From Bacilli bacterium (lineage in GTDB: Bacteria; Bacillota_I; Bacilli_A; RF39; UBA660): 64,000 bases of DNA. The position numbers and the translations under genes are program-made. Numbering within the stretch: the first letter of the stretch is position 1; each line of letters starts with the position of its first letter. This document shows, piece by piece, positions 6,799 to 16,329 of the stretch. Where the stretch lies: assembly GCA_016296185.1 (NCBI GenBank), contig JAEDJT010000002.1, forward strand, positions 1 through 64,000, written 5' to 3'. Below the pieces are notes generated by a model. The model had not been told where the DNA came from. It did not search any database and saw only the letters and a list, made by a program, of their open reading frames with translations.

Positions 6799-8820
6799 AT
6801 GAAAAATTTAGTTATAGTGGAATCTCCAAGTAAAAGTAAAACTATTGAAAAATACTTAGGTGACAATTATAAAGTTGTTGCTAGTATGGGGCATATTAGA
6901 GATTTAGCTACTACAGGTAAGTTTGGATTAGGTGTTGACGTTGAAAATAATTTTGAACCTTCATATACTACTATGAAGGGCAAAAATAAAGTTGTTAGTG
7001 AATTAAAAAAATTAAGTAAAGATTCTGACATGGTTTATCTTGCAACCGACCCTGACCGTGAAGGAGAGGCAATCAGTTGGCATTTAAAAGAAGCTTTAGG
7101 TTTAAAGAAAGATTATCAAAGAGTTACATTTAATGAAATTACTAAAGATGTAATTAAATCTTCTTTTGAAAATCCTAGAGATATTGATATGGATTTAGTT
7201 AAATCTCAAGAAACTAGAAGAATCCTTGATAGAATTATTGGTTTTAGATTATCTAAATTAATGCAATCAAAGACTGGTGGTAAAAGTGCTGGTCGTGTTC
7301 AAAGTGTTGCATTAAAATTAATTGTTGATAGAGAAAGAGAAATTGAAGCATTCATTCCTGAAGAATATTGGAGTATTACTGCTCAATTTGCTGGATTTGA
7401 TGCTGACTTAGAAAAATTCAAAGGTGAAAAATTAGAAATTCATAATGAAAATGAAGCTCAAAGTATTTTGGACTCTTTAGATAAAGATTTCTTAATTACA
7501 AATATTGATAGTAAAGAAAAAGCTAAGAAAGGTGTTATGCCATTTAAAACTAGTACTTTACAGCAAACTGCAGTTAATAGATTAAATTTTGCAAGTAGCA
7601 AAACTATGAGAATTGCTCAAAAGTTATATGAAGGTATTGATATTGGTAGTGAAACTGTCGGTTTAATTACATATATGCGTACAGATAGTGAAAGATTAAG
7701 TCCTGTATTTATTAATGAAGCATTTAAATATATTGAAGAAACTTTTGGAAAAAATTATGTTGGTGCTGTTAAGCAACAAAAGAAAAACGATAATATGCAA
7801 GATGCTCACGAAGGTATTCGTGTAACTAGTGCATATAGAACTCCAGCTTCTTTAAAACAATATTTATCAGCTGATGAATATAAATTATATTCTTTAATTT
7901 ATGCTAGAAGTATTGCTTGTTTAATGGCGGATGCAAAGGTAAGATCTACTTGTGTAAGTTTATTAAATAATGATTATGAATTTAAAGCTAATGGTAGTGT
8001 ATTAGTATTTGATGGTTATTTAAAAGTTTATGGCGATTATGAATCTAGTGAAGATACATTATTACCAGAATTAGTAGAAAATAGTAAAATTAGTTCTAAT
8101 GATATTATTAAAGAACAACATTTTACTAAACCAGCTCCTAGATATACTGAAAGTTCTTTAATTAAAGAATTAGAAAAATTAGGTATAGGTAGACCAAGTA
8201 CATATGCTACTATTATGGAAACTATTAAAGCTAGAAATTATGTTAAAGTTGAAGATAAAAAATTTATTCCTACAGATATTGGAATTGAAACTACTGATAA
8301 ATTACAAGAAGGATTTAGTGATATTGTAAATGTAGATTATACTGCAAATATGGAAAATGAATTAGATGAAATAGCTGATGCTAAAATTAATAACATTGAT
8401 GTATTAAAAGAATTCTATGATAAATTCGAACCTTTAGTTGAAGATGCATTTAAAAATATGGAAAAATCTCAACCAGAAGAAACTGGAAATATTTGTCCTA
8501 ATTGTGGTAGTCCTATGGTTATTAGAAATGGTAGATTTGGTAAATTTGAAGCTTGTTCTAATTATCCAGAATGTAAGACTATTATGAAAGAAGAAGTAGA
8601 AGTTAAAGAAATTTGTAATTGTCCAAATTGTGATAGTAAGATAGTAGAAAAGAAATCTCGTAGAGGTAAAGTATTCTATGGATGTAATAACTATCCAAAA
8701 TGTAAAACTGCTTATTGGGATATGCCTATTGGTAGAAAATGTCCTGAATGTGGAGATATGTTATTAGAGAAGAAAAACAAGATTGTTTGTTCATCTTGTA
8801 ATTATGAAGAAGAAAACTAG
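6799..8820 (+). CDS. topA: DNA topoisomerase I
   Basis: A type IA topoisomerase that relaxes negative supercoils behind replication and transcription. A TOPRIM domain opens the protein (NLVIVESPSKSKTIEKYL, then ATDPDREGEAISWHL). The active-site Tyr is in LITYMRTDS, about residue 292. Three C-terminal zinc ribbons follow, each with paired CPxC motifs (CPNCGSP, CPNCDSK, CPECGDM), the usual arrangement for Firmicutes TopA. I chose ATG 6799, five bases after GAGGA, over the in-frame ATG at 6787. It is the last gene of the rbgA operon. In Bacillus topA follows dprA, which is absent here. Confidence 0.97.
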   Translation: MKNLVIVESPSKSKTIEKYLGDNYKVVASMGHIRDLATTGKFGLGVDVENNFEPSYTTMKGKNKVVSELKKLSKDSDMVYLATDPDREGEAISWHLKEALGLKKDYQRVTFNEITKDVIKSSFENPRDIDMDLVKSQETRRILDRIIGFRLSKLMQSKTGGKSAGRVQSVALKLIVDREREIEAFIPEEYWSITAQFAGFDADLEKFKGEKLEIHNENEAQSILDSLDKDFLITNIDSKEKAKKGVMPFKTSTLQQTAVNRLNFASSKTMRIAQKLYEGIDIGSETVGLITYMRTDSERLSPVFINEAFKYIEETFGKNYVGAVKQQKKNDNMQDAHEGIRVTSAYRTPASLKQYLSADEYKLYSLIYARSIACLMADAKVRSTCVSLLNNDYEFKANGSVLVFDGYLKVYGDYESSEDTLLPELVENSKISSNDIIKEQHFTKPAPRYTESSLIKELEKLGIGRPSTYATIMETIKARNYVKVEDKKFIPTDIGIETTDKLQEGFSDIVNVDYTANMENELDEIADAKINNIDVLKEFYDKFEPLVEDAFKNMEKSQPEETGNICPNCGSPMVIRNGRFGKFEACSNYPECKTIMKEEVEVKEICNCPNCDSKIVEKKSRRGKVFYGCNNYPKCKTAYWDMPIGRKCPECGDMLLEKKNKIVCSSCNYEEEN

Positions 8821-8838
8821 TTAAATACTAGTTTTTTT
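8813..8838 (+). terminator. Terminator of topA
   Basis: An 8-bp stem, 8813-8820 with 8828-8835, then T's. The 5' arm consists of the last codons and the TAG stop of topA. Confidence 0.8.
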
Positions 8839-8839
8839 A

Positions 8840-8848
8840 TGTTATAAT
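8840..8848 (+). promoter_or_regulatory. Extended -10 promoter of the DUF1003 gene
   Basis: TG-T-TATAAT one base after the topA terminator T-run; no clear -35. Confidence 0.6.
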
Positions 8849-8863
8849 AATATAGGTGATAGT

Positions 8864-9382
8864 ATGGAAAATAATAATTCGGTAAATAAGAAAGCTTTAG
8901 TTAAAAAGTTATTAAAGCAAGAACTTGATGGAGCTCAAGAAGATGATTTACTTGAAATGCTTATTGATAAACCAATAGCAGTTGATGTAGATAAAATGGA
9001 AGATAGTAATTCTACATTTGGTGATAAAGCTGCTGATAAAGTAGCTGAAATTGCGGGATCATGGACTTTTATTATTTGTTTTGTAGGATTCTTAGTTGGT
9101 TGGATTATAGTTAATATGGTTGTATTACATAATTCTTCTGTAGATCCTTATCCGTTTATTTTACTTAACTTATTATTAAGTTGTTTATCAGCATTACAAT
9201 CTCCATTAATTATGATGAGTCAAAATAGACAAGCTAAAAAAGATAGTTTAAGAAGTCAAAATGATTATCAAATTGATTTAAAGAGTGAATTAATACTTGA
9301 AGACTTACATGATGATATTAAGAAGTTAATAAAAAATCAAAATGAAATATTAAAAAGAATAGAAGAATTAGAGAAAAAATAA
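8864..9382 (+). CDS. DUF1003 family membrane protein
   Basis: A 172-residue protein matching the DUF1003 layout. A soluble N-terminus is followed by a conserved GDKAADKVAEIAGSWTFI entry, two membrane helices (about 65-88 and 95-115) flanking a PYPFILLNLLLS turn, and then the QSPLIMMSQNRQAKKD exit motif. The tail after residue 125 is charged, probably coiled coil, and cytoplasmic. The family's function is not established. The gene is transcribed alone between two terminators. Confidence 0.88.
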   Translation: MENNNSVNKKALVKKLLKQELDGAQEDDLLEMLIDKPIAVDVDKMEDSNSTFGDKAADKVAEIAGSWTFIICFVGFLVGWIIVNMVVLHNSSVDPYPFILLNLLLSCLSALQSPLIMMSQNRQAKKDSLRSQNDYQIDLKSELILEDLHDDIKKLIKNQNEILKRIEELEKK

Positions 9383-9408
9383 GTAACTAGCATGTTACTT
9401 ATTTTTTT
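9377..9408 (+). terminator. Terminator of the DUF1003 gene
   Basis: An 11-bp perfect stem, 9377-9387 with 9394-9404, loop TAGCAT, then T's. The TAA stop lies in the stem. Confidence 0.85.
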
Positions 9409-9416
9409 GTTATAAT
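9408..9416 (+). promoter_or_regulatory. Extended -10 promoter of lepA
   Basis: TG-T-TATAAT begins on the last T of the preceding terminator. lepA starts 20 bases downstream. Confidence 0.6.
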
Positions 9417-9435
9417 CATTATCAGGTGAAGAACT

Positions 9436-11232
9436 ATGAAACAAGAAAATATAAGAAACTTTTCTATTATTGCACATATAGATCATGGTAAAAGTACTTT
9501 AGCAGATAGAATATTAGAAATAACTGGTGGAGTAGATAAACATGATATGAAAGCTCAAATGCTTGATAGTATGGATCTTGAAAGAGAAAGAGGTATTACT
9601 ATTAAGTTAAATGCTGTTCAATTACATTATAATTATAATAATGAAGATTATACATTACATTTAATAGATACTCCTGGTCATGTAGACTTTAGTTATGAAG
9701 TTTCCAGAAGTTTAGCTGCTTGTGAAGGTGCTATTTTAATTGTTGATGCAGCTCAAGGTATTGAAGCACAAACTTTAGCTAATTTATATTTAGCTTTAAA
9801 TGATGATTTAGTTATTATTCCTGTAATTAATAAAATTGATTTACCTAATGCTGATGTCCCTAAAGTATTAAAAGAGTTACATGATGTATTAGGTTTTAAG
9901 GAAGAAGAAGTACTACTTTGTAGTGCTAAAACAGGTCAAGGTGTTGAAGATATTGTTAAAGCTATTATTGAAAGAGTTCCAGCTCCTAAAATTAATAATG
10001 ATGCACCTACTAGAGCTTTAATATTTGATAGTCATTTTGATGCGTATAGAGGTGTTATTGCCTTAGTAAGAGTATTTGATGGTAAAATTACTAGTAAAGA
10101 TACTATGAAAATGTTAGCAACTGGTGATTCTTATGATGTTGTTGATTTAGGTGTTAATCATCCTAAAGAGGAAATTAAAAAAGAATTAGTATCTGGCGAA
10201 GTTGGATGGATAAGCGGTTCTATTAAAGATATTAGAAGTGTTAGAGTTGGTGATACTATTACAACTTTAAGAACTGAAGCTGAAGAACAATTACCTGGTT
10301 ATCAACCAATGAAACCTATGGTTTATAGTGGTATATTCCCAATTGAACCAAACAAATTTCCAGCATTAAGAGAAGCTTTAGAAAAATTACAATTAAATGA
10401 TGCCGCTTTAACTTTTGAACCTGAAACATCCGACGCTTTAGGATTTGGTTTTAGAACTGGTTTCTTAGGTTTACTTCATATGGATATTATTATGAGTAGA
10501 CTTGAAAGAGAATTTGATTTAGATGTTATAGCAACTAGTCCATCAGTTATATATAATGTTACTTTAACTAATGGTAAAGTTGAAGTTATTGATAGTCCTA
10601 CTAAAATGCCTGATAGAGGTACTATTACTAAGATAGAAGAACCTTATATTAGAACTAATATATTTGTTCCTTCTGATTATATTGGTCCTATTATGGAATT
10701 ATGCCAAGATAAAAGAGGGGATTATATTGGTATGGAATATATTGATCCTACTAGAGTTAATATTCATTATGAAATACCTTTAGCTGAAATAGTATATGAT
10801 TTCTTTGATAAACTAAAATCTAGTACTAAGGGTTATGCTTCATTTGATTATGAATTATGTGGATATAAACAATCAGATTTAATCAAGATGGATATTTTAA
10901 TTAATGGTGAAATAGTTGATGCATTAAGTGTTATTGTTCATAAAGATTTTGCTTATGATAGAGGTAAAAAGATTGTTGAGAATTTAAAAGAAATAATTCC
11001 TAGACAATTATTCCAAGTACCTTTACAAGCTAGTGTTGGTAGTAAAGTTATTGCTCGTGAAAATATTAGTGCAATGAGAAAGAATGTATTAGCTAAATGT
11101 TATGGTGGAGATATTTCTCGTAAAAAGAAATTATTAGAGAAGCAAAAAGAAGGTAAGAAAAGAATGAAAATGGTAGGTAGAGTAGAAGTACCTCAAGAAG
11201 CATTCTTATCTGTATTAAAAGCTGATAAATAA
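9436..11232 (+). CDS. lepA: Elongation factor 4 (LepA), ribosome-associated GTPase
   Basis: A translational GTPase that acts on the ribosome in initiation or back-translocation. The G domain carries AHIDHGKST near residue 14, the switch [10 protein letters not shown] near 76 and NKIDLPNAD near 132. Later domains end with the LepA-specific C-terminal region, including [21 protein letters not shown] split over the last 50 residues. The 598-residue length is standard. It is monocistronic here, with its own extended -10 promoter and a hairpin terminator. In Bacillus lepA is directly followed by hemW; here hemW lies 12 kb downstream. Confidence 0.98.
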   Translation: MKQENIRNFSIIAHIDHGKSTLADRILEITGGVDKHDMKAQMLDSMDLERERGITIKLNAVQLHYNYNNEDYTLHLIDTPGHVDFSYEVSRSLAACEGAILIVDAAQGIEAQTLANLYLALNDDLVIIPVINKIDLPNADVPKVLKELHDVLGFKEEEVLLCSAKTGQGVEDIVKAIIERVPAPKINNDAPTRALIFDSHFDAYRGVIALVRVFDGKITSKDTMKMLATGDSYDVVDLGVNHPKEEIKKELVSGEVGWISGSIKDIRSVRVGDTITTLRTEAEEQLPGYQPMKPMVYSGIFPIEPNKFPALREALEKLQLNDAALTFEPETSDALGFGFRTGFLGLLHMDIIMSRLEREFDLDVIATSPSVIYNVTLTNGKVEVIDSPTKMPDRGTITKIEEPYIRTNIFVPSDYIGPIMELCQDKRGDYIGMEYIDPTRVNIHYEIPLAEIVYDFFDKLKSSTKGYASFDYELCGYKQSDLIKMDILINGEIVDALSVIVHKDFAYDRGKKIVENLKEIIPRQLFQVPLQASVGSKVIARENISAMRKNVLAKCYGGDISRKKKLLEKQKEGKKRMKMVGRVEVPQEAFLSVLKADK

Positions 11233-11257
11233 AAGGAATTTTATATTCCTTTTTTTG
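11231..11257 (+). terminator. Terminator of lepA
   Basis: An 8-bp perfect stem, 11231-11238 with 11246-11253, then T's. It starts at the last base of the stop codon. Confidence 0.85.
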
Positions 11258-11264
11258 TTTATTT

Positions 11265-11273
11265 TGATATAAT
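11265..11273 (+). promoter_or_regulatory. Extended -10 promoter of the tandem paralogue operon
   Basis: TG-A-TATAAT shortly after the lepA terminator; it would drive the three paralogues starting at 11297. Confidence 0.55.
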
Positions 11274-11296
11274 AAGTTAACTTGGGGGATGGTCTT

Positions 11297-11902
11297 ATGA
11301 TAAATATGGCAACTAACTATGATGAAGCTAAAAAGTTTATTACTAATGTTAGTGTTACTGAAGATGGAAAACAGTTTGAATTAACATTTGGTGATGGTCA
11401 TGTTGAATATAGTGATTGTGTTAATGATCATAATTATAATTTATATTTATATAGATTAGAAAAACAATTTTTAGAATATAAAGAAAAATTTGATAAGATG
11501 ATAAGTAGAAAATATCTTCAAGTTATTAATGAAAGATTTATTGGTACGTTATCAACTATTATTGTTTTATATTTTTCTTGTACTATGGATGTTCATGTTG
11601 TTATTAAAGTTATACTTAGTTTATTAATTGCTTTTACTGGTTTATGTTTTAGGATTAATTGTAATTTGAAATTTATTCAATTAGATAAAGTTAAGGAACA
11701 TGTTGCATTAATGGATTATTTACAAAAACATATGAGTCAATATTATGGTAAAATAATAAATGAAGAAACTGGTGAAATTAAAGAGTCTCAAATTATTAAT
11801 TTTAATAATATTGAAAGTTTTCGTTCTATAGATGGAATGAATAATATGTATAATCTTCTTAATTATAATGAAGAAAGTGAACCGGTAATGAAGAAAGGAT
11901 AA
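11297..11902 (+). CDS. Tandem membrane paralogue 1 of 3, function unknown
   Basis: A 201-residue protein I do not recognise. Residues 1-75 form a soluble N-terminus with LTFGDGHVEYSD followed by a helix YLYRLEKQFLEYKEKF. Two hydrophobic helices follow (about 85-105 and 107-130), and then a charged tail. The same plan and motifs recur in the next two genes, so the three arose by duplication. The start is ATG 11297, four bases after GGGGGATGG; an in-frame TTG at 11282 lies inside that ribosome site. It is the first gene of a four-gene run, separated by only five bases from paralogue 2. Confidence 0.85.
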   Translation: MINMATNYDEAKKFITNVSVTEDGKQFELTFGDGHVEYSDCVNDHNYNLYLYRLEKQFLEYKEKFDKMISRKYLQVINERFIGTLSTIIVLYFSCTMDVHVVIKVILSLLIAFTGLCFRINCNLKFIQLDKVKEHVALMDYLQKHMSQYYGKIINEETGEIKESQIINFNNIESFRSIDGMNNMYNLLNYNEESEPVMKKG

Positions 11903-11907
11903 TATTT

Positions 11908-12531
11908 ATGATTGATTTAACTTTAAATGAATATGATAAAGATACTTTTATTACTGATATTTTGTTAAGTAAAGAATATGATAAGTTTTTAGTTAAATAT
12001 GCTGATGGTTCTTCTATTATTGAAGACTTTAATATTAGTTCTTTTAATTCTTTTTTGAGTAGAATGGAAAAACAATTTTATATGTATAAGGATGAATTTG
12101 TTGCTAGTATGAAGAAAAAGAAATTTAATGAATTTAGAAATATTATTGTTAGTATTGTTATTGAATTAGTTGCTTTAGGTTTTACTGTTTATGGTGATTT
12201 ACCAAATATTTTAAAAACAATTTTTTGTATAGCTATTGCAATGATTTCTTTTGGGTATCAATTTTTTGTTGATAGTAAAATATATCAAGTTAATTCTAAA
12301 TTAAATATTGTTAAATTATCTGAAGAATTATTGAAACATAAAAAAGATTTTAGTGTTAGAATTAAAGACCCTTCTGATAATAAGTATAAAGATTGGTATA
12401 TTGTTAATCTTGCAAATATTGATGTTTTATTTGAAGTTGAGCATTTTGAACAAATAGATGCTTATTTCACTCCTGAAGTAAAAAATGATTATAAATTAAA
12501 GCTAACTAAAAAATTTAATAAAGAGAGTTAG
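11908..12531 (+). CDS. Tandem membrane paralogue 2 of 3, function unknown
   Basis: A 207-residue paralogue of the genes on both sides. It has the shared N-terminal core (VKYADGSSIIEDF, then FLSRMEKQFYMYKDEF), two hydrophobic helices at about 72-92 and 94-115, and a cytoplasmic tail with a KHKKDF segment that also occurs in paralogue 3. No signal peptide or catalytic motif is visible. It starts at an ATG behind AAAGGATAA. Nothing in the sequence tells the function; a membrane-associated complex of the three products is possible but is inference. Confidence 0.85.
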   Translation: MIDLTLNEYDKDTFITDILLSKEYDKFLVKYADGSSIIEDFNISSFNSFLSRMEKQFYMYKDEFVASMKKKKFNEFRNIIVSIVIELVALGFTVYGDLPNILKTIFCIAIAMISFGYQFFVDSKIYQVNSKLNIVKLSEELLKHKKDFSVRIKDPSDNKYKDWYIVNLANIDVLFEVEHFEQIDAYFTPEVKNDYKLKLTKKFNKES

Positions 12532-12539
12532 GTGATATT

Positions 12540-13151
12540 ATGATAGATATGAGTCGTAAAGAAGATAATAAATCTGATTACATTGTTTATTTAGATAGAA
12601 TTTTAGATAATACTTCTATTATGTATGCTGATGGTGAACATAGTAATGAAGATTATAGTGCTCATAATTATAATGTTTATAGATATAAATTACTTGAACA
12701 AATTGAAAAATATAGTGAAGACTATATTGATAAGTTGAGTAAAGAATCTTTTTTGCTATTTTTACATAAGTGGACACCTATTGTTGGTAGTATTATCGGT
12801 ATGTTTTTTGCTTATAATTTAGATTTAAGTAAAGTTAGTAAAATTATTTTAGCTTGTGTTTTATTAGCTTTTAATGATGTAAATTTACTTATTAATGAAT
12901 TTTGGTGTGGCATTTTAACTGATAGATTAGACAAAGTTGAATCATATCAATATTACTTGAAACATAAAAATACATTTATTGATAAGAGTGGTAAGGAAGA
13001 TGAATTTATTCTTCCTATAGAAGATATTGATAATCATGATATGTCTTTAAATCAAGTTATTGGTATTAAAGAAACTATAGATGAGTATAAAAAGAATTAT
13101 GGTGATGATATAATGGAATTATCATTATTATATAAAAAATCTAGTAAATAG
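12540..13151 (+). CDS. Tandem membrane paralogue 3 of 3, function unknown
   Basis: A 203-residue third member of the tandem family. The shared features are MYADGEHSNEDYSAHNYNVY and a YKLLEQIEKYSEDY helix before two hydrophobic helices (about 78-98 and 100-118), then a YLKHKNTF segment in the tail. It follows paralogue 2 by eight bases, with GGTGAT as the ribosome site. The copies are clearly diverged at the amino-acid level, so the duplication is not recent. The HD-domain gene follows 36 bases later, after a possible -10 at 13165. Confidence 0.85.
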   Translation: MIDMSRKEDNKSDYIVYLDRILDNTSIMYADGEHSNEDYSAHNYNVYRYKLLEQIEKYSEDYIDKLSKESFLLFLHKWTPIVGSIIGMFFAYNLDLSKVSKIILACVLLAFNDVNLLINEFWCGILTDRLDKVESYQYYLKHKNTFIDKSGKEDEFILPIEDIDNHDMSLNQVIGIKETIDEYKKNYGDDIMELSLLYKKSSK

Positions 13152-13187
13152 ATAGTAATTATTATATAATTTTTGGTAGGTGATAAT

Positions 13188-13760
13188 ATGGATAGACAAA
13201 AGTTATTTAAAGTTGAATTAGATTATATTATTGATAAAGATATTAAAAAATCTTTAAGTATTATGATTGATTTAATTCCTGAATATTTTTTTACTATTCC
13301 AGCTAGTAGTACAGGTAAATATCATCCTAGTTATGCAACTGGAGATGGTGGGTTAGTTAGACATACTAAAGCTGCTGTTAGAATGGCATATGAATTATTT
13401 GGTATATATAAATTTCCTCAACATACAAAAGATTTAATTATTATGGGATTATTATTACATGATAGTTTAAAAAAAGGAGAAGTTGAAGAAAAATATACAC
13501 GTTTTGATCACCCAGTTTTAGCTGGTGAATTTATTAAGAAACATGAAAAAGAATTAAAATTAAATAAGGAAGATATTGAATTCTTATATGATATTATTAG
13601 TTCTCATATGGGAAGATTTAACACTAGTGATTATAGTGATGTTATACTACCATTACCTAAAACTCCTGAACAAAAATTTGTTCATATGTGTGATTATTTA
13701 GCTAGTAGAAAAGTGTTAGATGTTAAATTTGATAATGATAATAATATAATAGATGAGTAA
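13188..13760 (+). CDS. HD-domain hydrolase, YhaM-like
   Basis: A 190-residue metal-dependent phosphohydrolase of the HD superfamily. The ligands are visible in order: His in LVRHTKA, the HD pair in LLLHDSLKKG, His in FDHPVLAGEF, His in ISSHMGRF and a last Asp in HMCDYLASRK. The HPSYATGDGGLVRHT entry resembles the HD domain of the 3'-5' exoribonuclease YhaM, but the OB-fold part of YhaM is missing. The substrate is therefore unknown; a nucleotide or RNA end is plausible. The start is ATG 13188 behind GGTAGGTGAT. The gene ends in a terminator built over its stop codon. Confidence 0.85.
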   Translation: MDRQKLFKVELDYIIDKDIKKSLSIMIDLIPEYFFTIPASSTGKYHPSYATGDGGLVRHTKAAVRMAYELFGIYKFPQHTKDLIIMGLLLHDSLKKGEVEEKYTRFDHPVLAGEFIKKHEKELKLNKEDIEFLYDIISSHMGRFNTSDYSDVILPLPKTPEQKFVHMCDYLASRKVLDVKFDNDNNIIDE

Positions 13761-13772
13761 TCATCTTTTTTT
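13751..13772 (+). terminator. Terminator of the HD hydrolase gene, stop codon in the loop
   Basis: A 6-bp stem, 13751-13756 with 13761-13766, closed by the tetraloop GTAA that contains the TAA stop, then T's. Confidence 0.7.
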
Positions 13773-13819
13773 ATCACTAATAGAATAATGGAATAAACTA
13801 TAATGATAGGAGAATTATT

Positions 13820-14521
13820 ATGGTTTATTGTATATTAATTCCTTTTATAGGAACATGTATTGGTTCTTTAATAATATTTTTTATTAGAACTGAGATTAAG
13901 ACTAATATGGAAAATATTATTCTTGGTTTAGCTGCTGGTATTATGATGGCAGCAAGTATTTGGTCATTAATTATACCTAGTATTGATATTGGTAATGTAT
14001 ATAAATCAAGTATTGGTTTATTATTAGGTATATTTTTATTTTATTTATTAGATAGATTAGTTATTGATAAAGATTATTTTATATTAGATAAAGTTATGTT
14101 TGCGATTAGTGTTCATAATATACCTGAAGGTATGGCAGTAGGTGTATTATTATCTTCTTATTTGTTAGGTAATGCATCTTTAATATCTTGTCTTGCTTTA
14201 AGTATAGGTATTGGAATACAAAATATTCCTGAAGGTTTTATTGTTTCGTTAAATAAATTTAAAAAAGGGTATACTTCTTATAAATCGTTTATATATGGTT
14301 TTATATCAGCAATATTCGAATTGTTAGGTTGTTTAATAACTTTATTATTTACTAATACTGTAAGTACTTTATTACCTTACTTATTATCAATTGCTGCAGG
14401 TGCAATGATATATGTAATAGTACTGGAATTAATACCTGAATCAAATAATGAAAATAAGTTAAATGTATTTGGTTTTATTGTAGGTTTTATAATAATGATG
14501 ATATTAGATGTTATATTGTAG
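13820..14521 (+). CDS. ZIP family metal transporter (ZupT-like)
   Basis: A 233-residue protein with about eight hydrophobic helices. Two signature helices carry the transport-site motifs SVHNIPEGMAVG (about residue 93) and GIQNIPEGFIVS (about 132), characteristic of ZIP importers of zinc, iron or manganese. A third metal-facing segment is LELIPES near the C-terminus. The ribosome site is GATAGGAG. It is followed after ten bases by a CDF exporter gene, so uptake and efflux of divalent metals are encoded together. Specificity cannot be read from the sequence. Confidence 0.93.
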   Translation: MVYCILIPFIGTCIGSLIIFFIRTEIKTNMENIILGLAAGIMMAASIWSLIIPSIDIGNVYKSSIGLLLGIFLFYLLDRLVIDKDYFILDKVMFAISVHNIPEGMAVGVLLSSYLLGNASLISCLALSIGIGIQNIPEGFIVSLNKFKKGYTSYKSFIYGFISAIFELLGCLITLLFTNTVSTLLPYLLSIAAGAMIYVIVLELIPESNNENKLNVFGFIVGFIIMMILDVIL

Positions 14522-14531
14522 GTGAAATGAA

Positions 14532-15410
14532 ATGGAAAGATTTGAAGAAACAAAAAAAGCTAGTTTATTTGGGGTTATTGGAAATATATTCTTATTTGTA
14601 ATAAAGTTGATTATTAGTATTATTACTCATAGTCAAGCCATGATTGCTGATACATGCAATAGTGGGTCAGATATATTTAATTCTTTTATGACTTATATTG
14701 GTAATAGAATAGCTAGTAAAGATGCTGATGATGATCATAATTTAGGTCATGGTAAAGCTGAATATTTATACTCAATGTTTATTAGTATTACTATGGTATT
14801 TTTAGGATTAAAAATAGTTTATGATTCAGTAGTAGGAATATTTATTAAAGACAATTTTGTATTTAATTTTTGGTTAATAATTGTTTGTATTATTACTATT
14901 ATAGTTAAATTCTTTTTATTCTTATATACTAATAAAGTTGCTAAAAAGTATGATAATTTATTAGTTAAAGCTAATAGTGATGATCATAGAAATGATTGCT
15001 TTTTAACATCATTAAATTTATTTTCTGCTGTTTTAAGTTATTTTGGAATTAAATATATAGATAGTATTGTTGGTATATTGATTTCTTTATGGATTATTCT
15101 ATCTGGTGTTGAAATATTTATTAAAAGTTATGATGTATTAATGGATAAAACTATCAGTGTTAATATAAAGAATAAAGTATTAGATATTATCTTTGATCAT
15201 AAAGAGGTATTAAAAGTTAATCATTTTAATGCAACACCAGTTGGTTATAGATATCAAATATCATTTACAATATTTGTTGATGGAGAATTAAGTACTTTTG
15301 AAAGTCATGGAATTGCAGATCATTTAGAAAAAGAAATTAAGGAAAAAATACCTGAAATTTATTTAACTGTAATACATGTTAATCCTGTTAATTTAAAAGT
15401 AGAAAAATAA
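14532..15410 (+). CDS. Cation diffusion facilitator (CDF) efflux transporter
   Basis: A 292-residue antiporter that exports divalent metal ions, usually Zn, Mn or Fe. It has six membrane helices, a DTCNSGSD site in TM2, a histidine loop DDDHNLGHGKAEY after it, and NSDDHRND in TM5 as the second half of the transport site. The C-terminal cytoplasmic domain holds a conserved His-rich stretch around ESHGIADHLE. The first ligand position is Asp in ADTCN, like the DxxxD type often linked with manganese; this is only a hint. It is paired with the ZIP gene upstream. Confidence 0.94.
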   Translation: MERFEETKKASLFGVIGNIFLFVIKLIISIITHSQAMIADTCNSGSDIFNSFMTYIGNRIASKDADDDHNLGHGKAEYLYSMFISITMVFLGLKIVYDSVVGIFIKDNFVFNFWLIIVCIITIIVKFFLFLYTNKVAKKYDNLLVKANSDDHRNDCFLTSLNLFSAVLSYFGIKYIDSIVGILISLWIILSGVEIFIKSYDVLMDKTISVNIKNKVLDIIFDHKEVLKVNHFNATPVGYRYQISFTIFVDGELSTFESHGIADHLEKEIKEKIPEIYLTVIHVNPVNLKVEK

Positions 15411-15431
15411 GTTAAAAATATAGTTTTTATA

Positions 15432-15440
15432 TGTTATAAT
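15432..15440 (+). promoter_or_regulatory. Extended -10 promoter of the 15.4-20.2 kb gene group
   Basis: TG-T-TATAAT, preceded by an AT-only possible hairpin and T-run (15411-15430). The next gene has a very strong GATAGGAGGAG ribosome site. Confidence 0.55.
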
Positions 15441-15468
15441 AATAGTGTATGGATAGGAGGAGTTTTAT

Positions 15469-16329
15469 ATGATAGTTAATATAGTTAAATGTCCTGATTG
15501 TAATAAAGAAATTGAAGTAGAAACTAAATATAAAAAAGCTATATGCACTCATTGTGGATCCTCTTTTAATGTTAATGATGCTATTAAAAAAACAACATTA
15601 GCAAACGTTGAAGAAAAATTTGAATTAAATAGCTTAGATGAAAAAACTGTTTTAGATAAATTAAATAAATTAATTGATGAAGAAAAATATGAAGAAGTTT
15701 TAAAACAAATTGATAAATTAGATTTAAATAGTGTTAATTTTAAAGTTATATATTTAAGAGCTAAGTTGTGTTTGTTTAATAAAAATGATTTAACTAAATT
15801 AGATACTAGTGATGATTCTACTGATGTCGAATTCTGGGATCAAGCTAGAGATATTATAAAATATTATAATGATGAAAAAGATATTTCTAAATTATTAAGT
15901 TCTACAGATTCAAATAGTATAAAGAATATATCTGAGTCATATAAACAAATGCTAATTGATAAAGAATTATGTGAAAGAATTGCAAATAAAATAAATGATT
16001 ATTTTGAAAAATTAGATGAAACTCCTAAACATAAAAAGAAAATAGCGGTTATTAATTCTACTGAATTCTTTAAAAGAGTTTTAGGAATAAATATGACTAA
16101 ATTCTATAATGTTAATAGAGATATGACTATTAATTATAAGCATGCTGGTGATGATAAACATGTTTATTCGAGATTATCTAGTTTTAAAAATTTAAATGAA
16201 GTTTATGATTCTTTAGTTGAAAATTATGATAATTATATTAAAAGTATTACAGATTATACTAAATATAATTTATTTATTGGTATAGTTATAGTTATTTTAA
16301 TAATTATTATTGCTATGGTTATATTTTAA
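15469..16329 (+). CDS. Zinc-ribbon protein with C-terminal membrane anchor, function unknown
   Basis: A 286-residue protein. It opens with a zinc ribbon (CPDC at about residues 8-11 and CTHC at about 27-30), continues with a charged, mainly helical middle, and ends in one hydrophobic segment (about 265-285). The ribbon would lie in the cytoplasm with a tail-anchored topology. I do not recognise the central part. It is the first gene of a run of six closely spaced genes. Its stop overlaps the ATG of the DUF4186 gene. Confidence 0.82.
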   Translation: MIVNIVKCPDCNKEIEVETKYKKAICTHCGSSFNVNDAIKKTTLANVEEKFELNSLDEKTVLDKLNKLIDEEKYEEVLKQIDKLDLNSVNFKVIYLRAKLCLFNKNDLTKLDTSDDSTDVEFWDQARDIIKYYNDEKDISKLLSSTDSNSIKNISESYKQMLIDKELCERIANKINDYFEKLDETPKHKKKIAVINSTEFFKRVLGINMTKFYNVNRDMTINYKHAGDDKHVYSRLSSFKNLNEVYDSLVENYDNYIKSITDYTKYNLFIGIVIVILIIIIAMVIF

